Assembly (NCBI RefSeq): GCF_010686755.1
Contig: NZ_JAAGXA010000002.1
Location: 186,001 to 250,000, forward strand
Direction of reading: 5' to 3'
Length of the DNA stretch: 64,000 nucleotides
DNA from: Nocardioides zeae
Lineage (GTDB): Bacteria; Actinomycetota; Actinomycetes; Propionibacteriales; Nocardioidaceae
How positions within the stretch are numbered: position 1 is the first letter of the stretch; every line of letters starts with the position of its first letter. Of the stretch, positions 30,897 to 39,467 are shown in pieces. Both the position numbers and the translations under genes were made by a program. The notes under the pieces were generated by a model, which saw nothing but the letters and a program-made list of their open reading frames with translations, was not told the DNA's origin and searched no databases.

Positions 30897-32288
30897 TCAG
30901 AGAGCCCGGATGATGTCCTCCACGCGGTCCTTCGCGTCACCGAAGAGCATCTGGGTGTTGTCGCGGAAGAACAGCGGGTTCTGCACGCCGGCGTAGCCGA
31001 CCGCCATGGAGCGCTTGAAGACGATGACGTCCTCCGCCTCCCAGACCGTCAGCACCGGCATGCCCGCGATCGGGCTCGACGGGTCGTCGTTGGCGGCCGG
31101 GTTGACGGTGTCGTTCGCGCCGATGACGAGCACGACGGACGTCGAGGCGAAGTCGTCGTTGATCTCGTCCATCTCGAGCACGATGTCGTAGGGCACCTTG
31201 GCCTCGGCGAGCAGCACGTTCATGTGCCCGGGCAGCCGGCCGGCGACGGGGTGGATGCCGAAGCGCACCTCGACGCCGCGCTCGCGGAGCCTCTTGGTGA
31301 GGTCGGCGACCGGGTACTGCGCCTGCGCGACCGCCATGCCGTAGCCCGGCGTGATGATCACGCTGGTCGCGGTCTTGAGCAGCTCGGCGACGCCCGCGGC
31401 GTCGATCTCGCGGTGCTCGCCGTAGTCGGTGTCGCCCGACGACGACGCCTCGATGCCGAAGCCGCCCGCGATCACCGAGATGAACGAGCGGTTCATCGCC
31501 TTGCACATGATGTAGCTCAGGTAGGCACCCGAGGAGCCCACCAGCGCGCCCGTCACGATGAGCAGGTCGTTGGAGAGCAGGAAGCCCGCCGCGGCCGCCG
31601 CCCAGCCCGAGTAGCTGTTGAGCATCGAGACGACCACCGGCATGTCGCCGCCGCCGATGGAGGCGACGAGATGCCAGCCGAGCGCCAGCGCGACGAGCGT
31701 GACCACGATGAGCAGCCACAGCTGGTTGTCCAGCACGTACCAGACGGTCAGCCCCGCGAAGGCCGCGAGCGCACCGAGGTTGATGGCGTTCTTGCCCGGC
31801 AGCACGAGGGGGGCGGACTTGATCTTCGCGCTGAGCTTCAGGTACGCCACGATCGAGCCCGTGAAGGTGACGGCGCCGATGAACACGCCGATGAAGACCT
31901 CGGCGCGGTGGATGTCCTCGAGCGCACCGACGTACGGCGGGTGCTCCAGGTGGCCGTTCCAGCCGACGAGCACCGCGGCGAGGCCGACGAACGAGTGCAG
32001 CAGCGCGATGAGCTCGGGCATGCCCGTCATCTCGACGATGCGGGCCCGCCACAGGCCGATGCCGGCGCCCACGACCACCGCCCCGACGAGCAGCACGACC
32101 CCGAGCGCCTCGGCGCCGTCGACGGCGAGCGCGATGGTCGCGACGAGCGCGATCGCCATGCCGGCGATGCCGTAGCCCACGCCCGCGCGGGCCGTCTCGT
32201 GCTTGCTGAGCCCGGCGAGGCTGAGGATGAAGAGCAGGGCCGCGACGATGTACGCCGCGACGGAGATGTCCAGCAGGTTGTCGGTCAC
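30897..32288 (-). CDS. pntB: NAD(P) transhydrogenase beta subunit
   Basis: This 463-residue membrane protein has about eight N-terminal transmembrane segments and the C-terminal NADP(H)-binding domain III ([49 protein letters not shown]). With PntA it couples proton re-entry to hydride transfer from NADH to NADP+. GTG start; it follows pntA by a 6-base gap. Full length. NADPH made here could feed biosynthesis or the oxygenases nearby, though no direct link is shown. Confidence 0.95.
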   Translation of the reverse strand: MTDNLLDISVAAYIVAALLFILSLAGLSKHETARAGVGYGIAGMAIALVATIALAVDGAEALGVVLLVGAVVVGAGIGLWRARIVEMTGMPELIALLHSFVGLAAVLVGWNGHLEHPPYVGALEDIHRAEVFIGVFIGAVTFTGSIVAYLKLSAKIKSAPLVLPGKNAINLGALAAFAGLTVWYVLDNQLWLLIVVTLVALALGWHLVASIGGGDMPVVVSMLNSYSGWAAAAAGFLLSNDLLIVTGALVGSSGAYLSYIMCKAMNRSFISVIAGGFGIEASSSGDTDYGEHREIDAAGVAELLKTATSVIITPGYGMAVAQAQYPVADLTKRLRERGVEVRFGIHPVAGRLPGHMNVLLAEAKVPYDIVLEMDEINDDFASTSVVLVIGANDTVNPAANDDPSSPIAGMPVLTVWEAEDVIVFKRSMAVGYAGVQNPLFFRDNTQMLFGDAKDRVEDIIRAL

Positions 32289-32294
32289 GGTCCC

Positions 32295-33857
32295 TCAGTC
32301 CTTCGAGAACATCGCAAGCATGCGACGGGTCACGGCGAAGCCGCCGAAGATGTTGATGCTGGCCAGCAGGATCGCGACGGCCGAGAGCACCTGGACGGCC
32401 GTGTCGTCGGACGTGATCTGCACGAGGGCACCGACGACGATGATCCCGGAGATCGCGTTCGTCACCGACATGAGCGGCGTGTGGAGCGCGTGGGCGACCT
32501 TGCCGATCACGTAGTAGCCGATGACGATCGACAGCACGAGCACGGTGAAGTGCTGCGGGATGGGCTGGGGCGCGGTCGCGTTGACGAGGAACAGCAAGGC
32601 GATGCCGAGCCCGATGAGGCCGTACTTCCGCGCCGGCGACGGCGGAGCCTTCTCGACGGCGGGGGCGGCGGGAGCGGCCGGGGCGGCCGCGGCGGGCGCC
32701 GCCGACACCTGGACGGGCGGCGGGGGCCACGTCGTCTCGCCGGCGCGCACGACGGCCACGCCGCGCTGCACGACGTCGTCGAAGTCGAGCACCAGGGTGC
32801 CGTCCTTCTCCGGGGTCATGAGCTTGAGCAGGTTGACGAGGTTGGTGCCGAAGAGCTGCGAGGCCTGGGTGGGCAGGCGACCCGCGAGATCGGTGTAGCC
32901 GAGGATGACCACGCCGTTGGCGGTGACCACGCGCTCGCCGGCCACCGAGCCCTCGACGTTGCCGCCCTGGGCGGCCGCCATGTCGACGATGACCGACCCG
33001 GGCTTCATCGACGCGACGTCGGCCGCCGTGAGCAGGCGCGGGGCCGCGCGCCCCGGGATGAGGGCCGTCGTGATGACGATGTCGACGTCCGCCGCCTGCT
33101 CGGAGTAGATCTCCGCGGCGCGGGCGTTGTAGGCGTCGCTCGTGGCCTTGGCGTAGCCGTCGGAGGAGACCTCCTTGGCCTCCTCGGGCACGACGACCTC
33201 GAGGTACTCGCCGCCGATGGACTTCACCTGGTCGGCGACCTCGGGCCGCGGGTCGGTCGCGCGCACGATGGCGCCGAGCGAGGAGGCCGCACCGATCGCG
33301 GCGAGGCCGGCGACACCGGCACCCGCGACGAGCACCTTCGCCGGCGGCACCTTGCCCGCCGCCGTGACCTGGCCGGTGAAGAAGCGGCCGAACTCGTGCG
33401 CGGCCTCGATGACGGCGCGGTAGCCGGCGATGTTGGCCATCGACGACAGCACGTCCATCGACTGGGCGCGCGAGATGCGCGGCACCGCGTCCATGGCGAG
33501 CGCGGTGATGTCCTTGCCCAGCGCGTCGCGGCCGAGCTTCTCGACCAGCTCGGGGCGCAGGGCGGGGCTCAGCAGCGAGATCAGCGTGGCGCCCTCGGCC
33601 AGCCGTGCGAGCTCCGCGTCGGTGGGGGCGTTGATCTTCAGCACGACGGCGCTGCTCCATGCCGCGTCGCCGCTGACGACCTGCGCGCCGGCCGCGGCGT
33701 ACGCCTCGTCCGTGAAGGAGGCGGCCTCGCCGGCCCCCGACTCGACGACGACCTCGTAGCCGAGGCCGACGAGCTGCTTCACCGTCGCGGGCGTGCCCGC
33801 GACCCGTGCCTCACCGGGCGCCGACTCGGCGACGATCCCCAATCGTGACTGACTCAT
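32295..33857 (-). CDS. pntA: NAD(P) transhydrogenase alpha subunit
   Basis: This 520-residue protein combines the NAD-binding domain I ([52 protein letters not shown]) with a Pro/Ala-rich linker (about 385-425). Four C-terminal transmembrane segments follow ([33 protein letters not shown]). Domain I and the membrane part are fused in one polypeptide, as in E. coli PntA, not split into PntAA/PntAB. ATG at 33857 has GGAGAAGGA upstream; a TAGCCT -10-like box lies further upstream. Confidence 0.95.
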   Translation of the reverse strand: MSQSRLGIVAESAPGEARVAGTPATVKQLVGLGYEVVVESGAGEAASFTDEAYAAAGAQVVSGDAAWSSAVVLKINAPTDAELARLAEGATLISLLSPALRPELVEKLGRDALGKDITALAMDAVPRISRAQSMDVLSSMANIAGYRAVIEAAHEFGRFFTGQVTAAGKVPPAKVLVAGAGVAGLAAIGAASSLGAIVRATDPRPEVADQVKSIGGEYLEVVVPEEAKEVSSDGYAKATSDAYNARAAEIYSEQAADVDIVITTALIPGRAAPRLLTAADVASMKPGSVIVDMAAAQGGNVEGSVAGERVVTANGVVILGYTDLAGRLPTQASQLFGTNLVNLLKLMTPEKDGTLVLDFDDVVQRGVAVVRAGETTWPPPPVQVSAAPAAAAPAAPAAPAVEKAPPSPARKYGLIGLGIALLFLVNATAPQPIPQHFTVLVLSIVIGYYVIGKVAHALHTPLMSVTNAISGIIVVGALVQITSDDTAVQVLSAVAILLASINIFGGFAVTRRMLAMFSKD

Positions 33858-34097
33858 GCGTGTCCTTCTCCGTCCAGCGGTGACGAGACCTGCCTGTACC
33901 TCGCATCGGACGCGCGATGGCGCGACCTCGGGGAAGGCTAGGGCTACCAACGGCGATGCGCAGGTCGCCGTCCACGAAATCCGGGACGGGAACGCCCGAT
34001 CGCCCCCATTTGACCGTTCACAGGCGGCGTTTGAGATACATGTCACAGAGCGAGCGCTCGGTCGTGTCGGCGTTCCGTCGGCACCGGCCGGCGCGAT

Positions 34098-35564
34098 CTA
34101 CGGCGTGCGGTAGGTGAACAGCTCGCCCGCGCCCACGGCGTACCGCCGCGTGGTCGACCCGACCTTCACCGCCACGACCTGGGCGCTCGTCGTGTGGTTG
34201 ACGCCGACGACGCCCGTCGTGCCGTCGGGGTTGCGGAAGGCGGCGACGGCGGTGCCGGCGGCCGACGAGGCGACGGGCAGCACCCGGGCGCCCGGCTGCG
34301 CGGCCCGCGTCAGGTGGGCGAGCAGGTAGAACTCCGGTCCCGGGCTGACCCGCGTGCCGTCGACCGTGACGAGGCCCCGGCAGCTGCGGCAGCCGTAGCG
34401 CGACGCGGCGTCGATCGGACCGTTGGACGGGTCGAGGGCGAGGTTCCACATCAGCAGCCCCGAGGAGCCGTTGGCCACCGGCTCGGCGACCAGGTTGCGC
34501 AGCTGCCAGGCGAAGCTGCTGGCCCAGCCGTCGGTGGTGCCCGTGCACTCCGTGATGATGCGGAACGGCGTCGGGCCGTTCATCTGGGACGGCGTGCCGC
34601 CGTAGCAGTGGTACGCCGACCCGTCGAACGATCCGGGGGCCGCAGCCACGATCTGGTCGTAGGCCCAGCGGTGCTCCCAGTTGTGGTCGCCGGCCCACAG
34701 GGCCACGTCGCTCGGCAGCCGCGGGCGCACCTGCCGCCCGAGCTCGGCCATCTGCGCGACGTCCATCGTCATCGTCGCGTAGTCCGACGAGTGGCCGGGC
34801 TCGTTGCCCAGCGTCACGGCGCGCAGAGGCACCCCTCGCCGCTGCAGCTCCTGGGCCTGGGAGACCAGGAACGCGCCGTACGACGCCGTGCTCTCGCTGC
34901 GCAGGCCCCCGCCCCGCACGGAACCGGTGGTCTTCATCGCCGCCGGGGCGCTCCAGCCGGCCGCCACGACGCGCAGGTCGGGCCGCAGCGGGAGGATGCC
35001 CTGGGTGATCGTCGAGATCGCCCGCAGCGCCTCGGGCGCCGGGCTCGCGGCGGTGCCGTCCCACGACCAGGTCCACGACGTGGGTGAGAAGTCGGTCGCG
35101 CTCAGGGGCAGGCGCAGGGCGTCCAGCCGGGCGCCGTCGGCACGGGTCGGGTCGAAGAGGAGGCGCAGCGCCTCGGGGCTGCCGGCCAGCAGACCGACGG
35201 AGGCGTCCGTCAGCGCCGCGCCCGTCCCCCACCACGTCTGCTGCGGACGCGTGGGGTCGACGGTGAAGGTGACGGTGGCGGCCTTCGTGGTCGTCGCCAC
35301 CGTCGTGAGACGGCGTGCGCCGGACGTCGGGGACGTGACGACGAACGACGGCGTGGTCACGACGGCCGAGGCGCCGGACCCGGCGACGGCCGGGGCCGCC
35401 CCGGACGCGTCGACACCGGCGGCCAGCAGCGTCGTCACCAGCAGGCCGACGAGCGCGCTCACGCGGCGCACGGAGGGTCGGGAGGGGAGGGAGATGCGCG
35501 GGAGGGGCACGTCGTGACCGATCGGCAGGGCGCGGCCCGACCTGATGCGATCCCGGGCGCTCAT
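34098..35564 (-). CDS. Secreted glycoside hydrolase family 30 protein
   Basis: This 488-residue protein has a basic N-region followed by a hydrophobic stretch (VSALVGLLVTTLLAAGVDA, about 34-52), a signal peptide with an unusually long leader. The mature part has GH30 features: QTWWGTGAALTDASVGLL, RLPLSATDFSPTSWTW, the acid/base Glu in TLGNEPGHS and the nucleophile Glu in IITECTGTT, then a beta-sandwich. GH30 members cleave glucosylceramide, beta-1,6-glucan or xylan; the substrate here is not clear. It is likely exported to degrade environmental or fungal glucans. Monocistronic; 240 bp of sequence without any recognisable gene separates it from pntA. Confidence 0.85.
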   Translation of the reverse strand: MSARDRIRSGRALPIGHDVPLPRISLPSRPSVRRVSALVGLLVTTLLAAGVDASGAAPAVAGSGASAVVTTPSFVVTSPTSGARRLTTVATTTKAATVTFTVDPTRPQQTWWGTGAALTDASVGLLAGSPEALRLLFDPTRADGARLDALRLPLSATDFSPTSWTWSWDGTAASPAPEALRAISTITQGILPLRPDLRVVAAGWSAPAAMKTTGSVRGGGLRSESTASYGAFLVSQAQELQRRGVPLRAVTLGNEPGHSSDYATMTMDVAQMAELGRQVRPRLPSDVALWAGDHNWEHRWAYDQIVAAAPGSFDGSAYHCYGGTPSQMNGPTPFRIITECTGTTDGWASSFAWQLRNLVAEPVANGSSGLLMWNLALDPSNGPIDAASRYGCRSCRGLVTVDGTRVSPGPEFYLLAHLTRAAQPGARVLPVASSAAGTAVAAFRNPDGTTGVVGVNHTTSAQVVAVKVGSTTRRYAVGAGELFTYRTP

Positions 35565-35573
35565 CGCGCGCGA

Positions 35574-35819
35574 TCAGGCCCGTGAGTCCGCGTCGGTCGT
35601 CTCCTCCACGTAGGGGTGCGCGTCGACGAACTGGCGCGTCTCCGCGTACATCCGCTGGATGTAGGCCTCCAGCTGCTCGTCCTCGACCCGCCACTGGCCC
35701 CGGCCGCCGATCTTGATCGCCGGGAGGTCACCACGGCGGACCAGTGCGTACACCTGCGCGCTCGAGGTGTTGAGCACCTCGGCGACGTCGGCGAGCGTGA
35801 GGAAGCGGGGCGAGGCCAT
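35574..35819 (-). CDS. BldC-like excisionase-family DNA-binding protein
   Basis: This 81-residue protein has a MerR-type winged helix (FLTLADVAEVLNTSSAQVYAL, RRGDLPAIKIGGRGQWRVE), as in BldC/HTH_17 regulators of actinobacteria. It ends with an acidic tail. It starts at the ATG 35819, since upstream in-frame codons lack support. It sits between gh30 and htrA on the same strand but with its own gap. It probably binds repeated sites cooperatively as a transcription regulator. Confidence 0.85.
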   Translation of the reverse strand: MASPRFLTLADVAEVLNTSSAQVYALVRRGDLPAIKIGGRGQWRVEDEQLEAYIQRMYAETRQFVDAHPYVEETTDADSRA

Positions 35820-35882
35820 GGCCCTACTCTGCCACCGTCGGGGCGTCCCCGCCCCCACCCACCGCCGACCTGTGGAGGAGGG

Positions 35883-37241
35883 TCAGCCGGTCTGCTCGCC
35901 GAGCACGATCTCGACCGTCCGCTCGTCGCCGTCGCGCAGCACCGTCAGCTCGACCTCGTCACCGGGCGCGTAGCTGCGCAGCGCCACGATGAGCTCCGCG
36001 CCACCCGTCACGACCTGGCCGTTGACGGCGGTCACGACGTCGCCCTCGACCAGCCCGGCGTCCTCCGCCGGACTGCCCTCGTTGACCTCGTCGACGAGCG
36101 CGCCCTCCCCGGCACCCTCGCCGCCGACCTGCACCTGGGCGCCGATGACCGGGTACGTCGCCTCGCCGTCCGCGATGATCTGACCGGCCGTGCGGAGCAC
36201 CTGCTCGGAGGGGATCGCGAAGCCGACCCCGATGCTGCCGCCGGAGCCGCTGATGCCGCCGGTGGTGGCGATCGCCGAGTTCACGCCCACCACCTGCCCG
36301 GCGAGGTCGACGAGCGGTCCGCCCGAGTTGCCGGGGTTGATGGCGGCGTCGGTCTGCACGGCGTTGATGTAGGACGCGCCGTCGTCGGCGTTGCCCGTGG
36401 TCACGGGCCGGTTCTTGGCGCTCACGATGCCGGCCGTCACGGTCGCGGCGAGGCCGAGCGGCGAGCCGATCGCGACGACACCCTCGCCCACGACGAGGTC
36501 GTCGGCGGAGCCGAAGGACACCGGGGCCATCTCCCGGGCCTCGTCCGCGCGCAGCACGGCGATGTCGTAGACCGGGCTGCGGCCCACGACCTCGACCTCG
36601 AACTTGCGGCCGTCGGTGGCCTGCACCTCGACGGTGCCGCCGTCGACCGCGGACTCGATGACGTGGTTGTTGGTGATGATGTGGCCCTCGGTGTCGAACA
36701 CGAAGCCCGAGCCGGTCGCGTCGTCGCCGTCCTCCGACAGGGCGAACACCTGCAGCGTGCTGGGGAGCAGCTCCGAGGCGACCGCCGCCACCGACGTGTT
36801 GTCCTCGTCGAGGGGCGGGCTGGTGTCCACGTCCAGCCCCTCGGTGCCACCGACCTGCGACCCCCGGCCGGAGCCGCCGTCGTCGTCCCGGGACGTCTGG
36901 TAGGCCATCCCTCCCAGCGCGCCGCCACCCGCTCCGACGACCAGCGCCAGGAGGACGACGGTGGGGATCAACCAGCCGGGCACAGCGGTGCGCCGCGCCC
37001 GCGTCGCACCGGCCGGCGCCACCGGCAGCAGCCCGGAGCCGCTGCCCGCGGCGTGCTTCGGGACGTCGCCGTGGGCCCGGCCGAGCAGGGGGAAGTCCTG
37101 GGTGTCGTCGTCGCGGGGCGCCTCGTGGCGCGCCGCCGGGTCGGCGCCCGGGGCCGGGTACGACGCGAGCGGGCGCGTCGACTCCGACGGGTGCTCGTCG
37201 TGGTGCTCGCGCGGCTCCCCCTCGGCGTCGCGTCCCGTCAC
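35883..37241 (-). CDS. htrA: HtrA/DegP-like membrane serine protease with PDZ domain
   Basis: This 452-residue protein has a cytoplasmic, acidic N-terminal region of about 90 residues, one transmembrane segment (WLIPTVVLLALVVGAGGGA, about 90-108) and a trypsin-like domain with H193 (ITNNHV), D226 (YDIAVL) and S306 (GNSGGP). A C-terminal PDZ domain follows (VNEGSPAEDAGLVEGDVVTAVNG). It degrades misfolded exported proteins outside the membrane. GTG start overlaps the rseA stop (GTGA). The order sigE-rseA-htrA matches M. tuberculosis, where HtrA belongs to the SigE envelope-stress circuit. Confidence 0.93.
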   Translation of the reverse strand: MTGRDAEGEPREHHDEHPSESTRPLASYPAPGADPAARHEAPRDDDTQDFPLLGRAHGDVPKHAAGSGSGLLPVAPAGATRARRTAVPGWLIPTVVLLALVVGAGGGALGGMAYQTSRDDDGGSGRGSQVGGTEGLDVDTSPPLDEDNTSVAAVASELLPSTLQVFALSEDGDDATGSGFVFDTEGHIITNNHVIESAVDGGTVEVQATDGRKFEVEVVGRSPVYDIAVLRADEAREMAPVSFGSADDLVVGEGVVAIGSPLGLAATVTAGIVSAKNRPVTTGNADDGASYINAVQTDAAINPGNSGGPLVDLAGQVVGVNSAIATTGGISGSGGSIGVGFAIPSEQVLRTAGQIIADGEATYPVIGAQVQVGGEGAGEGALVDEVNEGSPAEDAGLVEGDVVTAVNGQVVTGGAELIVALRSYAPGDEVELTVLRDGDERTVEIVLGEQTG

Positions 37242-37741
37242 CGGCGGGCTCCGTCGCCCTCGGCCTCGGCGGGCCGGGAGTCGGAGCGGGACGTCGGGAC
37301 GGTGGACCGGAACACCTCGGAGATCGCGGTGTAGCTCGACGCCGCGGGCCGGTTGGTCGGCGCCGGGGCCGGGGAGGTCGCCCCCAGGGCGACCACGCCG
37401 AGCATGGCGGCGCCGACGGCGCCGCCGCCGACCGCCGCGAGGGTCCAGCGGTGGCGGCGCTGGTCGGCCGCCGTGGGGGGCAGGACCCACGACCCGGCCT
37501 GGGCGTAGGACGCGATGAGCTCGTCGTCGCACAACCGGCCCCGGAACGCCTCGGAGAGACCGCACCGCGGCTCGGGGAGCGCCGAGAGGGCGTTCTTGAC
37601 CCAGGCCTCGGTCTCGAGGTGCTGCTGGCAGACGTCGCAGTCGTCGACGTGGGCCCACGCCAGCTCGGCGTCGTGCTCGGCGAGACGGTCGTCGAGCAGG
37701 TCGCTGATCGTGGTGCCGCCGAGGTGACCCAGGATCGTCAT
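37238..37741 (-). CDS. rseA: Zinc-binding anti-sigma factor for SigE (RseA-like)
   Basis: This 167-residue protein carries a zinc-associated anti-sigma motif: AWAHVDDCDVCQQH, i.e. H-x3-C-x2-C, near residues 29-37. A single hydrophobic segment follows (RWTLAAVGGGAVGAAMLGVVALGA, about 98-122), then a short extracytoplasmic tail. It should hold SigE inactive until stress releases it. It lies directly after sigE (4-bp gap) and overlaps htrA, the arrangement known in mycobacteria. Confidence 0.9.
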   Translation of the reverse strand: MTILGHLGGTTISDLLDDRLAEHDAELAWAHVDDCDVCQQHLETEAWVKNALSALPEPRCGLSEAFRGRLCDDELIASYAQAGSWVLPPTAADQRRHRWTLAAVGGGAVGAAMLGVVALGATSPAPAPTNRPAASSYTAISEVFRSTVPTSRSDSRPAEAEGDGARR

Positions 37742-37745
37742 CGGC

Positions 37746-38471
37746 TCACCTCGGACCCGCGGGAGCCATGCGACGGCCCACCAGGCCCTCGGCGGTGCCG
37801 GTCGTGACGCGGCGCGCCGCCTCGGCCGCCCCGTGGGCGGCGGTGCGCACGGCGGGGAGCGGACCGGTGCGCGGGCCGGCGTAGCGCGTGCGGCCGCCGG
37901 ACGGCGCGCGGTGGGCCAGTGCCTGGCGGAGCTGGGCGCGACCACGGTGGATGCGCGAGCGCACCGTGCCGATCTTGACGCCGAGGATGTCGGCGATCTC
38001 GTCGTAGGTCATGCCCTCGACGTCGCACAGCACCACCGCGACGCGGAACTCCGGCGAGAGCTGGGCGAGCGCGGCCTCGACGTCGTCGTCGAACGTGCGG
38101 TCGCCGACGGAGGCCGCCGGGCCCGGGGCGCTCGCCGCCATGGCCTCCGCGCGCTCGGTGGAGAGCGCGTCGAAGCGCAGGCGCTGCTTGCGGCGCGCCT
38201 GGTCGAGGAACAGGTTCGTGGTGATGCGGTGCAGCCAGCCCTCGAAGGAGCCGGTCTCGGTCTCGGTGAAGCCGTCGAGGCTGCGGAAGACCCGGACGAA
38301 GACCTCCTGCGTCAGGTCCTCGGCGTCGGGGCGGTTGCCGGTCAGTCGGTAGGCGAGCCGGAACACCCGGTCGGAGTGGCGCGTGACCACGTCCTCCCAG
38401 GACGTGCTCGCCGCTCCCCCGCTGCCCGCGGGACTCTCGCCTCGGCCACTCACAGGGCCACCGTCGCTCAC
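37746..38471 (-). CDS. sigE: ECF RNA polymerase sigma factor SigE
   Basis: This 241-residue ECF sigma factor has region 2 (RHSDRVFRLAYRLTGNRPDAEDLTQEVFVRVF) and region 4 (ALAQLSPEFRVAVVLCDVEGMTYDEIADILGVKIGTVRSRIHRGR). GTG at 38471 was chosen as a reasonable start; longer in-frame starts exist, so the N-terminus is uncertain. Synteny (divergent O-methyltransferase on one side, rseA and htrA on the other) matches M. tuberculosis Rv1220c-Rv1223. A GGAAC-N18-GTT sequence upstream could be its own promoter. The C-terminal 50 residues after region 4 are an Ala/Arg-rich extension. Confidence 0.93.
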   Translation of the reverse strand: MSDGGPVSGRGESPAGSGGAASTSWEDVVTRHSDRVFRLAYRLTGNRPDAEDLTQEVFVRVFRSLDGFTETETGSFEGWLHRITTNLFLDQARRKQRLRFDALSTERAEAMAASAPGPAASVGDRTFDDDVEAALAQLSPEFRVAVVLCDVEGMTYDEIADILGVKIGTVRSRIHRGRAQLRQALAHRAPSGGRTRYAGPRTGPLPAVRTAAHGAAEAARRVTTGTAEGLVGRRMAPAGPR

Positions 38472-38786
38472 CGAACCACTCCGTCTCTCGTCGCACCACG
38501 TCACCGGGACCGGCGGTCCCGGAGCTGCGTCCGGCGGGGCTCTACCCCGTCGGCACCCATCCCACACCAGCGACTCGCAGGCCGGTGCGCGATGCGCAGC
38601 AATCTAGTGACGCGTACTGAGAACAACCTGTGATTCGGCCCGATAGTTCCCGCAGGCGCGCACCGGTTCCTTCGAACGGGCGCCGACGCCGTACGCCGCG
38701 GAGCGGGGCCGCGCGGAGCAGGGGCCTAAGAGCATAGAGTTCGAGGTCAGGGCGTTCCCCGCCCGCAGCGCACCCAGGAGGCCGTC
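38472..38786. other. Divergent promoter region between sigE and the O-methyltransferase gene
   Basis: About 315 bp with locally lower GC around 38590-38660. It holds a candidate SigE-type promoter for sigE (38625-38650) and a TAGAGT -10 box (38735-38740) for the methyltransferase. I see no gene in it. Confidence 0.6.
38625..38650 (-). promoter_or_regulatory. Candidate autoregulatory SigE-type promoter
   Basis: On the minus strand GGAAC (38650-38646) is followed after 18 bases by GTT (38627-38625), like the GGAAC-N16-20-GTT promoters of mycobacterial SigE/SigH-type sigma factors, in front of sigE. Confidence 0.4.
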
Positions 38787-39425
38787 ATCACCACCCCCAT
38801 CACCGCCGCGAGCTGGACCTACTCCGAGGAGCTCGTCGCCGAGGACGAGGTGCTGCTCGGCGCGCGTGCCCGGGCGGAGGAGGTCGGCGTCGTCCCCGTG
38901 AGCCCCGGTGCGGGTGCCGCGCTGCGCTTCCTCGCCGCCGTGCTCGACGCCCGCGCGGTCGTCGAGATCGGGACGGGCACCGGCGTCTCCGGCCTGTGGC
39001 TGCTGCGGGGCATGCGGGCCGACGGCGTGCTGACCAGCGTCGACGTCGAGGCCGAGCACCAGCGGCTCGCGAAGGAGACGTTCGCGGAGGCCGGCATCCC
39101 GTCGCAGCGGGTGCGGGCGATCCCCGGCGCGGCCCTCGACGTGCTGCCGCGGCTGACCGACGGCCACTACGACCTGGTGCTCTGCGACGGCGACAAGCTG
39201 GAGTACGCGGCGTACCTCACGGCGGCCCTGCGCCTGCTGCGCCCGGGCGGCGTCGTCGTGTTCGACAACGCCCTGTGGCACGACCGGGTCGCCGACCCGG
39301 CCAAGCGCGACGAGACCACCGTCGCGATCCGTGACCTGGGCCGCGAGGTCGCGGCCTCCGAGGAGCTCGTGCCGGTGCTGCTGCCCGTCGGCGACGGCCT
39401 GCTCGCCGCGAAGAAGATCGGCTGA
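38787..39425 (+). CDS. Class I SAM-dependent O-methyltransferase (Rv1220c-like), probable AUC start
   Basis: This is a catechol-O-methyltransferase-like Rossmann enzyme: VVEIGTGTGVSGLWLL (SAM motif I), LTSVDVEAEH, YDLVLCDGDKLEYAAY and LLRPGGVVVFDNALWH. M. tuberculosis Rv1220c, also divergent from sigE, has a Trp-...-Glu-Asp-x-(V/I)-L-x-GAR-x-RA N-terminus that matches WTYSEELVAEDEVLLGARARA here. That stretch lies upstream of the first GTG (38850). No ATG, GTG or TTG exists in frame between the TAA at 38727 and that GTG. A perfect AGGAGG at 38776-38781 lies 5 bases before ATC 38787, so I infer an AUC start. Methyl acceptor unknown. Confidence 0.8.
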   Translation: MTTPITAASWTYSEELVAEDEVLLGARARAEEVGVVPVSPGAGAALRFLAAVLDARAVVEIGTGTGVSGLWLLRGMRADGVLTSVDVEAEHQRLAKETFAEAGIPSQRVRAIPGAALDVLPRLTDGHYDLVLCDGDKLEYAAYLTAALRLLRPGGVVVFDNALWHDRVADPAKRDETTVAIRDLGREVAASEELVPVLLPVGDGLLAAKKIG

Positions 39426-39434
39426 CGGCCGGAC

Positions 39435-39462
39435 GACCGCCGGCGGGGCACCGGCGGCGGTC
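39435..39462. terminator. Hairpin between convergent O-methyltransferase and pepA genes
   Basis: GACCGCCG (39435-39442) pairs with CGGCGGTC (39455-39462). It lies in the 42-bp convergent gap and could terminate in both directions. Confidence 0.5.
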
Positions 39463-39467
39463 AGGCG

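Noticed and set aside
30325..30996. Open frames crossing the G/C homopolymer block
   Set aside because: They consist of poly-Gly, poly-Pro and Arg stretches caused by the runs and have no support as proteins.
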